Below are positions 8,012-17,203 of a DNA stretch of 64,000 bases, piece after piece. Location: the NCBI RefSeq assembly GCF_000172975.1, contig NZ_ABTR02000001.1, positions 2,084,501 through 2,148,500 of the forward strand. Direction: 5' to 3'. Position 1 is the stretch's first letter, and each line of letters begins with the position of its first letter. The DNA comes from Dethiosulfovibrio peptidovorans DSM 11002 (GTDB taxonomy: Bacteria > Synergistota > Synergistia > Synergistales > Dethiosulfovibrionaceae). The notes beneath the pieces were generated by a model that saw only the letters and a list, made by a program, of their open reading frames with translations, ran no database searches and was not told the origin of the DNA. Both the position numbers and the translations under genes were made by a program.

Positions 8012-10519
8012 ATGGATTACGATTTTCGATCCATCGAGAGCAAATGGCAGGCCTATTGGGAGGAGAACAAGACCTTCAAGGCCGAGGAGGACCCCGCGAT
8101 TCCCCGGGATAAGCGTCGTTATGTACTGGATATGTTTCCCTATCCCTCCGGGGCGGGGCTACACGTCGGCCATCCCGAGGGCTACACAGCCACGGATATA
8201 TACTGTCGTTTCCTGAGGATGAAGGGCTACGCCGTTTTGCATCCCATGGGATTCGATTCTTTCGGCCTTCCGGCGGAGAACTACGCCATAAAGACCGGAA
8301 CCCACCCGGTCGTGACGACCGAGAGGAACATAGAGCGTTTCAGAGAGCAGATAAAGTCGTTGGGATTCTCCTACGACTGGGACAGGGAGGTCTCCACCCA
8401 CAAGTCGGATTACTACCGCTGGACTCAGTGGATATTCCTGAAACTTTTCGAAAAGGGGCTGGCCTACGAGGCTGAGACCCCGATCAACTGGTGTCCCTCC
8501 TGTCAGACCGGCCTCGCCAACGAGGAGGTAAAGGAGGGGCGATGCGAGAGATGCGGAGCCCAGGTTGAGAGGCGAAACCTGAGGCAGTGGATCCTCAGGA
8601 TAACAGCCTATGCAGAGAGGCTTCTCCAGGATATCGACAAGGTGGAGTGGCCCGAGGCCATCAAGGCCATGCAGAGAAACTGGATCGGAAAGAGCACCGG
8701 CGCCAATGTATCTTTCCCTCTGGAGGACGGAAAGGGCGAGCTGGTAGTCTACACGACCAGGCCCGACACGCTTTTCGGTGCTACCTATATGGTGTTGGCT
8801 CCGGAGCATCCTTTGGTGGCAGAGATAACCACCGAAGAACATAGAGGTGCGGTGGAGGACTACATCCGTCAGGCCTCCCTGAAGTCCGATCTTGAGCGTA
8901 CCGAGCTCAGCAAGGACAAAACCGGCGTCTTCACCGGAGGGTACGCCATAAACCCGGTGAACGGCAAGAAGATCCCCGTGTGGATATCGGACTATATCCT
9001 CATCTCCTACGGCACCGGGGCCATAATGGCCGTTCCCGCCCACGATCAGAGGGACTGGGAGTTCGCCGTCAAGTTCGACCTGCCTATAGTCGAGGTGCTT
9101 CAGGGAGGGGATGTCTCCGTCGAGGCCTACACCGGGGACGGACTGCACGTAAACTCCGATTTCCTGGACGGCATGGGCAAGGAAGAGGCCATCTCGTCCA
9201 TGATATCCTGGCTTGAGGATAAGGGGCGCGGCGAGAAGACGACGAACTATAAGCTGAGAGACTGGGTCTTCTCCAGACAGCGTTACTGGGGAGAGCCCAT
9301 TCCCCTGGTTCACTGCGAGAAGTGCGGGGTTGTGCCGGTGCCGGAGGATCAGCTGCCTCTGGTGCTTCCCGAGGTGGAGAGCTACGCTCCTACCGGGACT
9401 GGCGAGTCTCCTCTGGCCGCTATAGACTCCTGGGTGAACACGACCTGTCCCTGCTGCGGAGGGCCTGCCAAGAGGGAGACCAACACCATGCCCCAGTGGG
9501 CCGGCTCCTGCTGGTATTACCTTCGCTATCTCGACCCGGACAACGAGTCCGAGTTCGTGGGGCGGGACAAGGTGGATTACTGGATGCCGGTGGACCTCTA
9601 TGTCGGAGGAGCGGAGCACGCTGTTCTCCATCTGCTCTACGCTCGCTTCTGGCACAAGGTTCTCTTCGATCTCGGGGTGGTTAACACCGATGAGCCTTTC
9701 CAGAGGCTGGTCAACCAGGGGATGATAACCTCCTTCGCCTATCAGAGAAAGGACAAGTCTCTGGTGCCGACCGACGAGGTCGAGGAGACCGGTCCGGACA
9801 CTTTCGTGGAGAAGGATACCGGCGAGCCACTCGAGAGGGTCGTGGCCAAGATGTCCAAGTCCCTGAAGAACGTCATCAATCCGGACGACATAATAGAGAA
9901 CTACGGAGCCGATTCCATGAGGATGTACGAGATGTTCATGGGGCCCCTTCAGATGTCCAAACCCTGGTCCACCCAGGGACTCATAGGGGTTCACCGTTTC
10001 CTCGACAGATTGTGGAGGCTGATGGACAGGCCTTTGGTGGACGACGAGCCTCCTGTGGAGCTTACCAGGGTTCTCCATCAGACCATAGCCAAGGTGTCCT
10101 CCGATACCGACTCTCTGAATTTCAACACCGCCATAGCTCAGATGATGGTGTTCGTGAACGAGTGTTTCAAGGCAGAAGCGGCCTATAGATCCCTAATGGA
10201 GCCCTTCGTTCTGTGTCTATGTCCCTACGCTCCCCATATGGCGGAGGAGCTATGGGAGCGTCTCGGCCATAAGCCCTGTGCCTCCCTTCAGCCGTGGCCG
10301 TCCTACGATCCCGAGCTGGTCAAGGAGCCGGAGATAACCGTGGCGATTCAGGTAAACGGAAAGGTCCGGGAGAAGATACAGGTGTCCTCCGATGTGTCCG
10401 AGGACGAGTTGAGAAAGGCCGCCATGGAACATCCTGGAATAGTCGGCCGGATCGAGGGTAAGTCGGTCGTGAAGGTCATAGTAGTGCCAGGTCGACTGGT
10501 CAACGTGGTGGTGAAGTAG
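8012..10519 (+). CDS. leuS: leucyl-tRNA synthetase
   Basis: The 835-residue class Ia synthetase attaches leucine to tRNA-Leu. The HIGH motif appears as [16 protein letters not shown] near residue 42-57, and the second signature as KMSKSLKNV near residue 615. Between them are a zinc-type region ([19 protein letters not shown]), the CP1 editing domain with [20 protein letters not shown], and a second CPCCGG cluster. The C-terminal anticodon domain ends in the usual small KVREKI module. ATG 8012 follows GGAGGAGG. No T-box leader precedes it. Confidence 0.97.
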   Translation: MDYDFRSIESKWQAYWEENKTFKAEEDPAIPRDKRRYVLDMFPYPSGAGLHVGHPEGYTATDIYCRFLRMKGYAVLHPMGFDSFGLPAENYAIKTGTHPVVTTERNIERFREQIKSLGFSYDWDREVSTHKSDYYRWTQWIFLKLFEKGLAYEAETPINWCPSCQTGLANEEVKEGRCERCGAQVERRNLRQWILRITAYAERLLQDIDKVEWPEAIKAMQRNWIGKSTGANVSFPLEDGKGELVVYTTRPDTLFGATYMVLAPEHPLVAEITTEEHRGAVEDYIRQASLKSDLERTELSKDKTGVFTGGYAINPVNGKKIPVWISDYILISYGTGAIMAVPAHDQRDWEFAVKFDLPIVEVLQGGDVSVEAYTGDGLHVNSDFLDGMGKEEAISSMISWLEDKGRGEKTTNYKLRDWVFSRQRYWGEPIPLVHCEKCGVVPVPEDQLPLVLPEVESYAPTGTGESPLAAIDSWVNTTCPCCGGPAKRETNTMPQWAGSCWYYLRYLDPDNESEFVGRDKVDYWMPVDLYVGGAEHAVLHLLYARFWHKVLFDLGVVNTDEPFQRLVNQGMITSFAYQRKDKSLVPTDEVEETGPDTFVEKDTGEPLERVVAKMSKSLKNVINPDDIIENYGADSMRMYEMFMGPLQMSKPWSTQGLIGVHRFLDRLWRLMDRPLVDDEPPVELTRVLHQTIAKVSSDTDSLNFNTAIAQMMVFVNECFKAEAAYRSLMEPFVLCLCPYAPHMAEELWERLGHKPCASLQPWPSYDPELVKEPEITVAIQVNGKVREKIQVSSDVSEDELRKAAMEHPGIVGRIEGKSVVKVIVVPGRLVNVVVK

Positions 10520-10522
10520 ACG

Positions 10523-11431
10523 GTGCCCCATCTTGTGATAGTAAGCGCCGCTGAGTCCTCTCAGCGGCGTCTTCTGGTGGAGGCGGTGGAAAAGGCGAGA
10601 TCAGACGGCTACGACGTCCTGGGCTCGTCGGAGGAGATGGACTGGAACGGCCTTTTCGCCGACGCCATGACCGCCGGTCTGTTCTCCTCTCGCTCCGCCC
10701 GGGTGATAGAGAAGGCCGAGGCAATGGGGAAGTTTCCCGATTCTTTGATACCCTCCTTGGAGGGCTGCGATGCCGATTACAGGTTTATACTCCTCTACGG
10801 CGGTGGATATAAGAAGTTTTTTCCCAAAGATGCGATCGCTTCCTCCACCGTCAAGGAGGCCGAGCAGGTTCCCTTTTGGCCCTCTCAAAGGACCAAGTGG
10901 CTTCTGGGTCGGGCACGGTCCCTCAGGATAGACTTAAATTACGATGCAGCCTCTCTGATGGTCGAATGGGTGGAGGAGCCGGAGGAGCTTCTGTCCGTCC
11001 TGTCCACCTTGGGGAATTTCGCCGACGGTGAAACGGTGGACTGCGATATGGTCGAGAAGCTGGTACTGAACCAGGAGGCCAAGGGTATGCTCCGCCTATT
11101 GGACGGTTTCTGCGCCAGGAAGGCGGGAAAGTGTCTTCAGGGTTTCTTGGAGCTCAGGGAGACCGGGGATGTTATTCCCACCATGGCTGCCCTGCACAAA
11201 AGGGTTCGTTTCGCCGCCTATCTGTCACTGACAGGCGGGGGCGATTCCGTGGAGAAGGCTTTCGGCATGACCAAATATCAGGCTAGACAGGCGAGGGATG
11301 CTGCGGGCAGGTACGACCCTCAGGAGCTGAAGGACCTTCTGGCCGGGGTTATCTCACTTTCCATGGCGGAACGTACCGGAGCGGGAGAGGGCTGGGCCGG
11401 ATTTGAGAGATTGGTGCTTCAGTCCATGTGA
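10523..11431 (+). CDS. holA: DNA polymerase III delta subunit (HolA-like)
   Basis: The 302-residue protein resembles HolA, the clamp-loader subunit that opens the beta clamp. Visible are an N-terminal region with QRRLLVEAVEKA, a short RFILLYGG strand, and a helical C-terminal collar with KRVRFAAYLSL and MTKYQARQARDAAGRY, the latter typical of the end of HolA. It starts with GTG 10523, three bases after the leuS stop, with no good ribosome-binding site, so it is probably coupled to leuS. The gene next to it in the convergent direction, rpsT, is the usual neighbour of holA in many bacteria, which supports the call. Confidence 0.85.
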   Translation: MPHLVIVSAAESSQRRLLVEAVEKARSDGYDVLGSSEEMDWNGLFADAMTAGLFSSRSARVIEKAEAMGKFPDSLIPSLEGCDADYRFILLYGGGYKKFFPKDAIASSTVKEAEQVPFWPSQRTKWLLGRARSLRIDLNYDAASLMVEWVEEPEELLSVLSTLGNFADGETVDCDMVEKLVLNQEAKGMLRLLDGFCARKAGKCLQGFLELRETGDVIPTMAALHKRVRFAAYLSLTGGGDSVEKAFGMTKYQARQARDAAGRYDPQELKDLLAGVISLSMAERTGAGEGWAGFERLVLQSM

Positions 11432-11445
11432 GGTTATGGAGGCAT

Positions 11446-11478
11446 AAAAAAAGAGAGGATGCGAATTCGCAACCTCTC
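11446..11478 (-). terminator. intrinsic terminator of rpsT
   Basis: On the minus strand a hairpin with arms GAGAGG-T-TGCG and CGCA-T-CCTCTC around AATT (11478-11453) is followed by seven T residues. It may also stop converging leuS-holA transcripts, though the plus-strand T-run is missing. Confidence 0.85.
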
Positions 11479-11514
11479 GGTAGGGTCCTCTCGTCGAGGA
11501 TTTCGGTGGTTTTG

Positions 11515-11790
11515 CTACGCCTTTGCCGTGGCCAAAGTCTTGACCTTGGCTGCCAACCGCGCTTTGCGGCGGGCTGCGGTGTTTTTGTGAACCACGCCCT
11601 TGACGACGGCCTTGTCCAGAACGGACTGAGCCATGTCGAGCCTCTTTGCGGCCAGCTCCACGTCACCGGCGCTGACGGACTCGAGCACTCTTTTTACCGC
11701 GGTCTTGCACCGGCTTTTCCAGTAACGGTTGTAAAGACGGTTTCTCTCGGACGTACGGACCCGTCTCCTGGCGGACTGTTTGTTGGGCAT
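11515..11790 (-). CDS. rpsT: 30S ribosomal protein S20
   Basis: The 91-residue, strongly basic helical protein begins MPNKQSARRRVRTSERNRLY and contains the S20 core (KRVLESVSAGDVELAAKRL, KGVVHKNTAARRKARL). S20 binds 16S rRNA early in small-subunit assembly. It is a single-gene unit on the minus strand with a consensus ribosome-binding site AAGGAGGTGA before ATG 11790, its own -10 box and an intrinsic terminator. The arrangement facing holA is common. Confidence 0.96.
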   Translation of the reverse strand: MPNKQSARRRVRTSERNRLYNRYWKSRCKTAVKRVLESVSAGDVELAAKRLDMAQSVLDKAVVKGVVHKNTAARRKARLAAKVKTLATAKA

Positions 11791-11823
11791 CCTCGACTCA
11801 CCTCCTTGGTAAAATCATGGTGT

Positions 11824-11829
11824 ATTATA
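11824..11829 (-). promoter_or_regulatory. candidate -10 box of rpsT promoter
   Basis: TATAAT on the minus strand lies about 34 bases before the rpsT start. A -35 box at normal distance is poor. Confidence 0.5.
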
Positions 11830-11905
11830 CACGCTCGTCGAACATTGAGCCATAGGCTACTTTCGGGCGCAAGACAAGATTGTATCAGAAAACGACGGTG
11901 ATTGC

Positions 11906-13864
11906 ATGACCGATTTATTCGGCCCAGATGGGCTTTTCTGCAACAACCTCTCCGGATTCGAATATCGTCCTCAACAGGAGAGGCTTTCTCAGGCGGTGTT
12001 GGGCCTGCTGGAGGGGAATTCCGGTCGAATTTTGGCCGCCGAAGCTCCTCCCGGGGTGGGCAAGACTTTTGCCTTATTGGCTCCGGCCGTAACCTGGGCC
12101 AAGACTACGGGAAACACGGTTTTGGTGTTGACCTCGAGCATAACCCTTCAGGAACAGCTTATAAACAAGGACCTTCCGACCCTTTCGGAGGTGTTGGGTT
12201 TGGACGTTCCCTTCGGTCTTCTGAAGGGAAGGAGCAACTACGCCTGCATGAGAAAGGCGTCGGAGCTAGGGGACGAGGGGTTGCTTTCCTTCAACGATAA
12301 GGGAGAGGCTTCCGGTGTGATACTGGAGTGGCTGGCTCTGACCGAGGAAGGGGATCTGTCCGAGGTTCCTCTGCCGCCGGGGCATCCCGCGGTGGAGCGG
12401 ATATCCGGCAGTTTTAGAGGGTGTCTGGGGGCTCGGTGTCCCTACAGGGATCGTTGTTTCGTTCAGAGGGCTCTTCGGAACGCTTCTAGATGGACGGTGG
12501 TGGTCGCGAACTATCACCTTTATTTTTCCTACGCTTTAGGAAGGGGAGGGGCTTTTCCGGTTCCGGCCCGTCTGGTGCTCTGCGACGAGGCCCATAGGAT
12601 GCCTGAGGCGGCATCCTCGGTCTCGGCCGTAAGCACCAGGATGGACGACTGGATCAGACATCTCAGAAGGGTTCCGTCTCCCGGATTGAACGAACTGGGA
12701 GCGAAGACGGTGGGCTACGATCAGCAGAAGACGCTGGACGATGTGAAGTCCTTGAATCGGGCGGTAAGGCTGTTTTTCGAGAGGCTCGATTCCTCCGGGA
12801 TAAAAAACGGCCTTTTTATCGAGCCTCCGGAGGAGTTGGTCAGGGAGGGACTCGACGTCCTGGACCTGGCGGCTCCCGTTATAGCAACCGGTCGTCGTTT
12901 TTCCTCCTATCTGGATGATCTGGGGCCCTCCGGCGAGGAGATGGCCAGGGACGGAGCGGAGTATCTCGCCTGGGTACAGGTACTGGACGAGATGGGGCAG
13001 GCCTTTCGGTGGTGTCTGGACGTTTCGGACTATCCCGATTGGACTTACTGGAAGGAGGACGGCGCCCTGTCGAGCGCTCCGAGCAAGTGCGGCGATATCC
13101 TGCCCAGGGCTTTCGGAGGGGACGATCCTCCCTATATGGTGGCTGTTTCCGCCACCATGGCTGTGGACGGGCGTTTCGACTATTGGAGCAGGGAGACCGG
13201 CCTCGAGCCGGACGAAGCTCTGCTGCTGGACTCTCCCTTCCCCCTGTCGGAGCAGATGGAGCTTTTGGTGGTCGATCTGGGGATAGCCGTTACCGACGAA
13301 AAATACGACGATCGGGTATGCAGGGTGGTCAGAAAGCTCTGCAAGGAAAACGGGGGGGCGTCCTTGGTGCTCTTGAGCTCCACCAGGCTGCTCAAGAGGG
13401 TGGGAGGTTACCTCAGGCGTTGCAGCGGAGACGGCTACAACGTGTTGATTCAGGGAGACCTTCCCAAGGTGGAGCTTCTACGTCGTTTTAGGGAGGACGA
13501 AAGCTCCGTTCTGGTGGGCACTGTTTCGTTCCGAGAGGGGGTGGACGTTCCGGGAGATTCTCTGACCCAGGTGATAATCGATCGTATTCCCTTTCCCCAT
13601 CCGGACGATCCTATCCAGAGGGCGAGACGGGATCTGGAGGGGCCCTCCAGCTTCGTAAAATCGGTCCTTCCCAACGCTAAAATGCACCTCAGACAGGCGG
13701 TGGGGAGGTTGATACGCTCTTACGGAGATAGAGGAAGGGTCGCCGTTTTGGACGGAAGGCTTTTATCCCGCAGGAACTGGAGGGTCTTGGACAGCCTTCC
13801 GGATGTGCCGATAAGAAAGATAAGAGTGGTCGACAGATCTGTTGATACTACAGGTGGAGTGTGA
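11906..13864 (+). CDS. dinG: DinG/XPD-family superfamily 2 DNA helicase
   Basis: The 652-residue protein carries the helicase motifs in order: Walker A APPGVGKTF (near residue 47-54), motif Ia TSSITLQEQL, an iron-sulfur-type Cys set (YACMRK, then CLGARCPYRDRC near residues 112-190), the DEAH box CDEAHRM (near 229), and motif VI QAVGRLIRS (near 596). These are features of the DinG/XPD group, which unwinds DNA 5' to 3' using a 4Fe-4S domain. It lacks the N-terminal exonuclease domain found in Bacillus-type DinG. ATG 11906 has only a weak ribosome-binding site. The rpmH promoter lies in its last codons. Confidence 0.88.
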   Translation: MTDLFGPDGLFCNNLSGFEYRPQQERLSQAVLGLLEGNSGRILAAEAPPGVGKTFALLAPAVTWAKTTGNTVLVLTSSITLQEQLINKDLPTLSEVLGLDVPFGLLKGRSNYACMRKASELGDEGLLSFNDKGEASGVILEWLALTEEGDLSEVPLPPGHPAVERISGSFRGCLGARCPYRDRCFVQRALRNASRWTVVVANYHLYFSYALGRGGAFPVPARLVLCDEAHRMPEAASSVSAVSTRMDDWIRHLRRVPSPGLNELGAKTVGYDQQKTLDDVKSLNRAVRLFFERLDSSGIKNGLFIEPPEELVREGLDVLDLAAPVIATGRRFSSYLDDLGPSGEEMARDGAEYLAWVQVLDEMGQAFRWCLDVSDYPDWTYWKEDGALSSAPSKCGDILPRAFGGDDPPYMVAVSATMAVDGRFDYWSRETGLEPDEALLLDSPFPLSEQMELLVVDLGIAVTDEKYDDRVCRVVRKLCKENGGASLVLLSSTRLLKRVGGYLRRCSGDGYNVLIQGDLPKVELLRRFREDESSVLVGTVSFREGVDVPGDSLTQVIIDRIPFPHPDDPIQRARRDLEGPSSFVKSVLPNAKMHLRQAVGRLIRSYGDRGRVAVLDGRLLSRRNWRVLDSLPDVPIRKIRVVDRSVDTTGGV

Positions 13865-13870
13865 TATATT
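13842..13870 (+). promoter_or_regulatory. promoter of the rpmH-rnpA-yidD-yidC-jag-lgt operon
   Basis: TTGATA (13842-13847) and TATATT (13865-13870) are 17 bases apart. The -35 box lies inside the last codons of the helicase gene, and the leader before rpmH is about 55 bases. Confidence 0.7.
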
Positions 13871-13932
13871 GTCCAAGCTGGTTTTGATTCTATAGGGATT
13901 TTTGTCTTCACTAGATGGCAGGAGGTGTAACC

Positions 13933-14067
13933 ATGAAGCAGACGTTTCAGCCCCACAATAGACCTAGAAAGAGAAAGATGGGTTTTCTCGCCCGTTCCAG
14001 TTCCCCCAGCGGCCGCAGGATCCTCGCTAACCGTCGTGCCAAAGGTCGGAAGCGCTTGGCCGTTTAA
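13933..14067 (+). CDS. rpmH: 50S ribosomal protein L34
   Basis: A 44-residue, very basic protein beginning [20 protein letters not shown] and ending [11 protein letters not shown], the full L34 signature. L34 is a late-assembly protein of the large subunit. The ATG follows AGGAGGTG. It is the first gene of the conserved rpmH-rnpA-yidD-yidC-jag block. In many bacteria this block lies beside dnaA and the replication origin; here the upstream gene is a helicase instead and no DnaA-box cluster is visible. Confidence 0.97.
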   Translation: MKQTFQPHNRPRKRKMGFLARSSSPSGRRILANRRAKGRKRLAV

Positions 14068-14077
14068 CACCGGGGCC

Positions 14078-14449
14078 TTGGAGTTCAAGTATCCACCCTC
14101 GTTAAGATTGAAGAGGGGATGGGAGTTTGACGTCGTATTCCGCACCGGCAGTCGGCATAAAGGCGCGCTGGTGCGGTTGTTGTTTATCGAAGCCCCCGAC
14201 GGAAAGACCCGCTTCGGAGTCGTTGTGGGCAAAAAACAGGGTAATGCCTGTGTCCGCAGTCGTGGGAGACGGGTGCTTCGGGAGGCGGCCCGCAGGCTGG
14301 CTCCCTGGGTTCGTCCGGGATATTGGTTCGTACTGAGTCTGTCTTACAGAGGGCTCGGCGGCAACGCCAGAGATGTCTATGTCGATGTATCCCGTCTGAT
14401 GGAGCGCAAGGGTTTTTTGTCTTCCGATTGGCCTGGAATATCGTGGTGA
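14078..14449 (+). CDS. rnpA: ribonuclease P protein component
   Basis: The protein part of RNase P, which removes 5' leaders from tRNA precursors. Family marks are [17 protein letters not shown] near the start and the basic helix [17 protein letters not shown] (the RNR-like motif). I chose TTG 14078, giving 123 residues, because the resulting start [11 protein letters not shown] lines up with family N-termini such as that of E. coli RnpA; the ribosome-binding site is weak. An earlier GTG at 14036 would overlap rpmH by 32 bases and add an unrelated tail. The stop overlaps the next gene. Confidence 0.9.
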   Translation: MEFKYPPSLRLKRGWEFDVVFRTGSRHKGALVRLLFIEAPDGKTRFGVVVGKKQGNACVRSRGRRVLREAARRLAPWVRPGYWFVLSLSYRGLGGNARDVYVDVSRLMERKGFLSSDWPGISW

Positions 14450-14700
14450 AAATTCCGGCTCGAATCGCCGTTTGTTTTATTAGGGGATATCAGCTGTTCA
14501 TATCCCCCTATCTAGGAAAAAACTGTCGGTTTCATCCTACCTGCTCTCGTTATGCCATAGAATCTATAGAGCGTTTCGGCTTGATCAGGGGTGGTTGGCT
14601 GACTTTGTGTAGAATCGTTAAATGCGGTCCCTGGCATCCTGGGGGCTACGATCCGGTTCCAGAAAAAACAACAGATGGACCCGACTCAAGAGGAGAGTGA
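14443..14700 (+). CDS. yidD: membrane protein insertion efficiency factor YidD
   Basis: A small protein of about 85 residues with an amphipathic N-terminal helix ([20 protein letters not shown]) and the highly conserved core [13 protein letters not shown]...[10 protein letters not shown]. YidD helps YidC insert inner-membrane proteins. The start is one of two adjacent GTG codons at 14443 or 14446, overlapping the end of rnpA. The stop overlaps the yidC start. Position and motif make the call safe; only the exact start is open. Confidence 0.93.
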   Translation: MVKIPARIAVCFIRGYQLFISPYLGKNCRFHPTCSRYAIESIERFGLIRGGWLTLCRIVKCGPWHPGGYDPVPEKTTDGPDSRGE

Positions 14701-15485
14701 AAGTTTTGTGGGAAGCAGCTAGTAACGCTATGTATGGTCTTCTTTCAACCATCCACAATTTTGTAGGTTCCTGGGGCCTTGCGGTTATAGTTCTGACTTT
14801 GTTGGTGAGGTTGCTACTTCATCCTCTGAACCACAAACAGCTGGTCAGCATGCAGAAGATGCAGAAGCTTCAGCCTCGGATCAAGATGCTTCAGGAGAAG
14901 TACAAGGACGACAAAGAGGGGCTCAGCAGGGAGACCATGGCCCTCTACAAGGAGAACAAGGTTAACCCTGCGGCGGGGTGTCTCCCCCTTCTGGTGCAAT
15001 TGCCCATACTGATACTTCTCTTCAGGGTACTCATGAACTCCGATTTCGGAGGAGCCAGTTTTCTCGGCATCACTTTGGAAGGATCCGTTCTCACCACCAT
15101 GGCGGAGGCTCTCGGAGTCGTGGCCGCCGAGGGCACCAATATCGGCTTTATGACCGTGGTCAAGGCGATAATGGCCAACCCCTCCGGACTGGCCTCTTTC
15201 GGTCTGTACGGACCCAATCTCCTTCTTCTTGGCCTGATCATATTCGTGACCTGGTATCAGCAGAGGATGTCCTCTACCGGAAATCCTCAGATGGCTATGA
15301 TGAACTGGTTCATGCCGGTCTTCATGGGATTCATCTGCCTTAGCCTTCCCGGAGGAGTCATGCTTTACTGGGGGGCCTCGTCTTTCATAGGAGTGGGGCA
15401 GCAGTGGTGGGTCCTTCACAAGACCTCGCAGGAAGGGAAGCCCACTCTATACAAGGATAACCCGACGAAGTCCAAGGAGGATTAG
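14697..15485 (+). CDS. yidC: membrane protein insertase YidC (short, Oxa1-type)
   Basis: About 262 residues with five hydrophobic segments: [19 protein letters not shown], the [20 protein letters not shown] region, [30 protein letters not shown] and the following turn. The first transmembrane segment carries the conserved Arg in LLVRLLLHP. The protein inserts and folds inner-membrane proteins, alone or with SecYEG. It lacks the large periplasmic domain of proteobacterial YidC and looks like the Gram-positive SpoIIIJ type. GTG 14697 overlaps the yidD stop; TTG 14706 has better spacing from the AGGAG at 14691 and is an alternative. Confidence 0.93.
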   Translation: MKVLWEAASNAMYGLLSTIHNFVGSWGLAVIVLTLLVRLLLHPLNHKQLVSMQKMQKLQPRIKMLQEKYKDDKEGLSRETMALYKENKVNPAAGCLPLLVQLPILILLFRVLMNSDFGGASFLGITLEGSVLTTMAEALGVVAAEGTNIGFMTVVKAIMANPSGLASFGLYGPNLLLLGLIIFVTWYQQRMSSTGNPQMAMMNWFMPVFMGFICLSLPGGVMLYWGASSFIGVGQQWWVLHKTSQEGKPTLYKDNPTKSKED

Positions 15486-15510
15486 GTTTCCTCGAAGGGA
15501 GGAATAAAGG

Positions 15511-16245
15511 GTGACCGAAGACTACAGAATAGTTCTGGACGTCAAGTCCGAGGAAGAAGCTATCGCACAGGCATCGGATATCTGGGAAGTCGATCCTGAT
15601 AGATTGATAGTGAAGGTCTTGGACGAGGAGAAGGCTTTTTTCGGCCTTTTCGGAAGAAAACTGAGGGTCGAGGTTCGAATGGAGGCCGACGACCCCGAGG
15701 TTACTGAGGTCGATTCCGACGGAGGTCCATCGACGGAGGACGAGGATACTCTCCCTGTAAAGGGGGATCCAGCTTCGGATGGGCCGAGCTCCAAGGAGGA
15801 GATTGTTCGAAAGCTGATTTCCCTGATGGGGCTCGACATCCAGGTCGACCTCAACGAGCGGGACAGGATAAACCTCTCCGGTCCGGATGCCGGTATCGCT
15901 ATAGGCAAATACGGCGATACGATAAAGTCCATGGAATATCTGGCAAATCTCATGGTGCGACAGAGTTCGGGAGGTCCTAGGATTCGGCTGGACAGCGACG
16001 GATACAGAGAACGAAGGGAGTCCTCTCTAAGCCGTTTGGCTAACTCCGCCGCCAAGGATGCTCTCAGAAGCGGACGCACCGTATATCTGGATCCCATGAC
16101 CAGCTGGGAGAGACGGATCGTTCACCTCGCTCTCAAGGACAGAAAGGACGTCGAGACCCACTCGGTAGGTGTAGACCCCGATCGTAAGGTCGCCATCCGC
16201 CTCACTCAGCAGGGCAGAAAAAGACGAACCTCCAGGAGGCATTGA
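15511..16245 (+). CDS. jag: RNA-binding protein Jag/KhpB (SpoIIIJ-associated)
   Basis: The 244-residue protein has the Jag-N domain (about residues 5-55, ending KAFFGLFGRKLRVEV), an acidic linker (about 58-95), a KH domain with GIAIGKYGDTIKSMEYL in place of the GXXG loop (about 100-165), and an R3H domain (about 180-240). With KhpA this protein binds many RNAs and influences cell division and elongation. It starts with GTG 15511 after GGGAGGAAT, 25 bases from yidC, which is its usual partner. Confidence 0.93.
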   Translation: MTEDYRIVLDVKSEEEAIAQASDIWEVDPDRLIVKVLDEEKAFFGLFGRKLRVEVRMEADDPEVTEVDSDGGPSTEDEDTLPVKGDPASDGPSSKEEIVRKLISLMGLDIQVDLNERDRINLSGPDAGIAIGKYGDTIKSMEYLANLMVRQSSGGPRIRLDSDGYRERRESSLSRLANSAAKDALRSGRTVYLDPMTSWERRIVHLALKDRKDVETHSVGVDPDRKVAIRLTQQGRKRRTSRRH

Positions 16246-17021
16246 TGCATCCCGTCTTATTTTATATCGGTTCCGTGCCGGTCCACAGCTATTACGTGCT
16301 GTGGACCGCCGGTTTGTGGATAGCCCTCTTTTGGACCAGGTCCAGAGCGGAAAGACGTTACTTCGTCGACCCGGACGATCTTCATCACGTCCTTATATGG
16401 AGCTTCATCGCCATGCTTCTCGGAGCCAGGATAGGCGGATATTTCGACAATTGGTCGATCTACGCTCAGGATCCATCCAGGATATGGCGGATCTGGGAAG
16501 GGGGGATGTCCTCCATTCCTGCGGCAATTTCTTGCGGATTGACGGGGATCTGGCTCTGTCGGCGTAAGGGGATAGATGTTTGGCGTCTTGCCGAGGCTGC
16601 TAGCGTTCCTACCATGGCCTGTATCGCCATAGGCAGGTGGGGATGCTTCCTGAACGGGTGCTGTCACGGGATTACTACCTCCTGTCCTCTGGCGGTTAAA
16701 TTTCCCAGGCTTTCCATACCTGTTCATCCTACCCAGCTTTATTATTCTTTCGGAGCTCTGGCGATAGCCATGCTTTTATGGGCTATCGAGAGGCGGATAG
16801 GTGCAGGGGATAGAAAGACCCCTGTGGCGATTCTGTGGCCCCTCTTGATGATCCTCTACGGTGCCGAACGTTTCTTTGTCGATATTCTAAGAGATGGAGA
16901 CCGAATATTGGATTTCAAGGTTGGGCAGGGGTTGGGCTTTTTTGTGGCTTTGGCCGGCTTTCTCTGGCTTTTCAGATCGATCTCCGTTATGTATATTCAT
17001 TCTAGATCTCAAAAAGGTTAA
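16245..17021 (+). CDS. prolipoprotein diacylglyceryl transferase (Lgt) family protein, variant motif
   Basis: The 258-residue membrane protein has about seven hydrophobic segments and the Lgt fold pattern: PVHSYYVLWTAG near the start, ARIGGY, a signature GRWGCFLNGCCHG near residue 129, HPTQLYYS and a late GAERFFVDILR. Lgt moves diacylglycerol onto the Cys of lipoprotein precursors. In E. coli Lgt the signature reads GRLGNFINGELWG, so the Asn after GRxG and the Glu after NG are both Cys here. Such Cys-rich relatives exist, and their activity is less certain. ATG 16245 overlaps the jag stop by one base and follows AGGAGG. Confidence 0.8.
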   Translation: MHPVLFYIGSVPVHSYYVLWTAGLWIALFWTRSRAERRYFVDPDDLHHVLIWSFIAMLLGARIGGYFDNWSIYAQDPSRIWRIWEGGMSSIPAAISCGLTGIWLCRRKGIDVWRLAEAASVPTMACIAIGRWGCFLNGCCHGITTSCPLAVKFPRLSIPVHPTQLYYSFGALAIAMLLWAIERRIGAGDRKTPVAILWPLLMILYGAERFFVDILRDGDRILDFKVGQGLGFFVALAGFLWLFRSISVMYIHSRSQKG

Positions 17022-17054
17022 AACACCTCCGCGATATCGCGGAGGTGTTTTTTT
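17021..17054 (+). terminator. intrinsic terminator after the lgt-family gene
   Basis: A perfect 15-base inverted repeat (AAACACCTCCGCGAT and its complement) directly follows the stop codon and continues into a run of T. It closes the rpmH operon. Confidence 0.92.
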
Positions 17055-17058
17055 GAAT

Positions 17059-17113
17059 CAATATTCAGCATATAGGGAATATTGCGCGTGCATTATTGAA
17101 TATACTTTATACT
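17059..17113 (+). promoter_or_regulatory. hydrogenase operon control region with inverted repeat
   Basis: CAATATTC (17059-17066) and GAATATTG (17077-17084) form a perfect inverted repeat around a 10-base spacer. A TATACT box at 17108-17113 has no good -35 box, and the repeat would be centred about 48 bases before the likely start of transcription, where an activator often binds. A half copy (GAATAT) occurs at 17098-17103. The role is inferred. Confidence 0.5.
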
Positions 17114-17203
17114 GTATTTTGGAACGGGCCTTTCTTGAGATGCACGGTGAAAGAGAGTATTCTTAGATGGAGAAGTTTTTAACAATCTCAGAGGAGGGGG
17201 AAT

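Noticed and set aside
13842-14067. Possible chromosomal replication origin next to rpmH.
   Set aside because: dnaA is not adjacent, no cluster of DnaA boxes or AT-rich unwinding stretch is visible, and the upstream gene is a helicase with little gap.
14036-14449. Longer rnpA starting at GTG 14036 inside rpmH.
   Set aside because: The added 14 residues do not resemble RnpA, while TTG 14078 gives a start that matches the family; an overlapping-gene claim is not needed.
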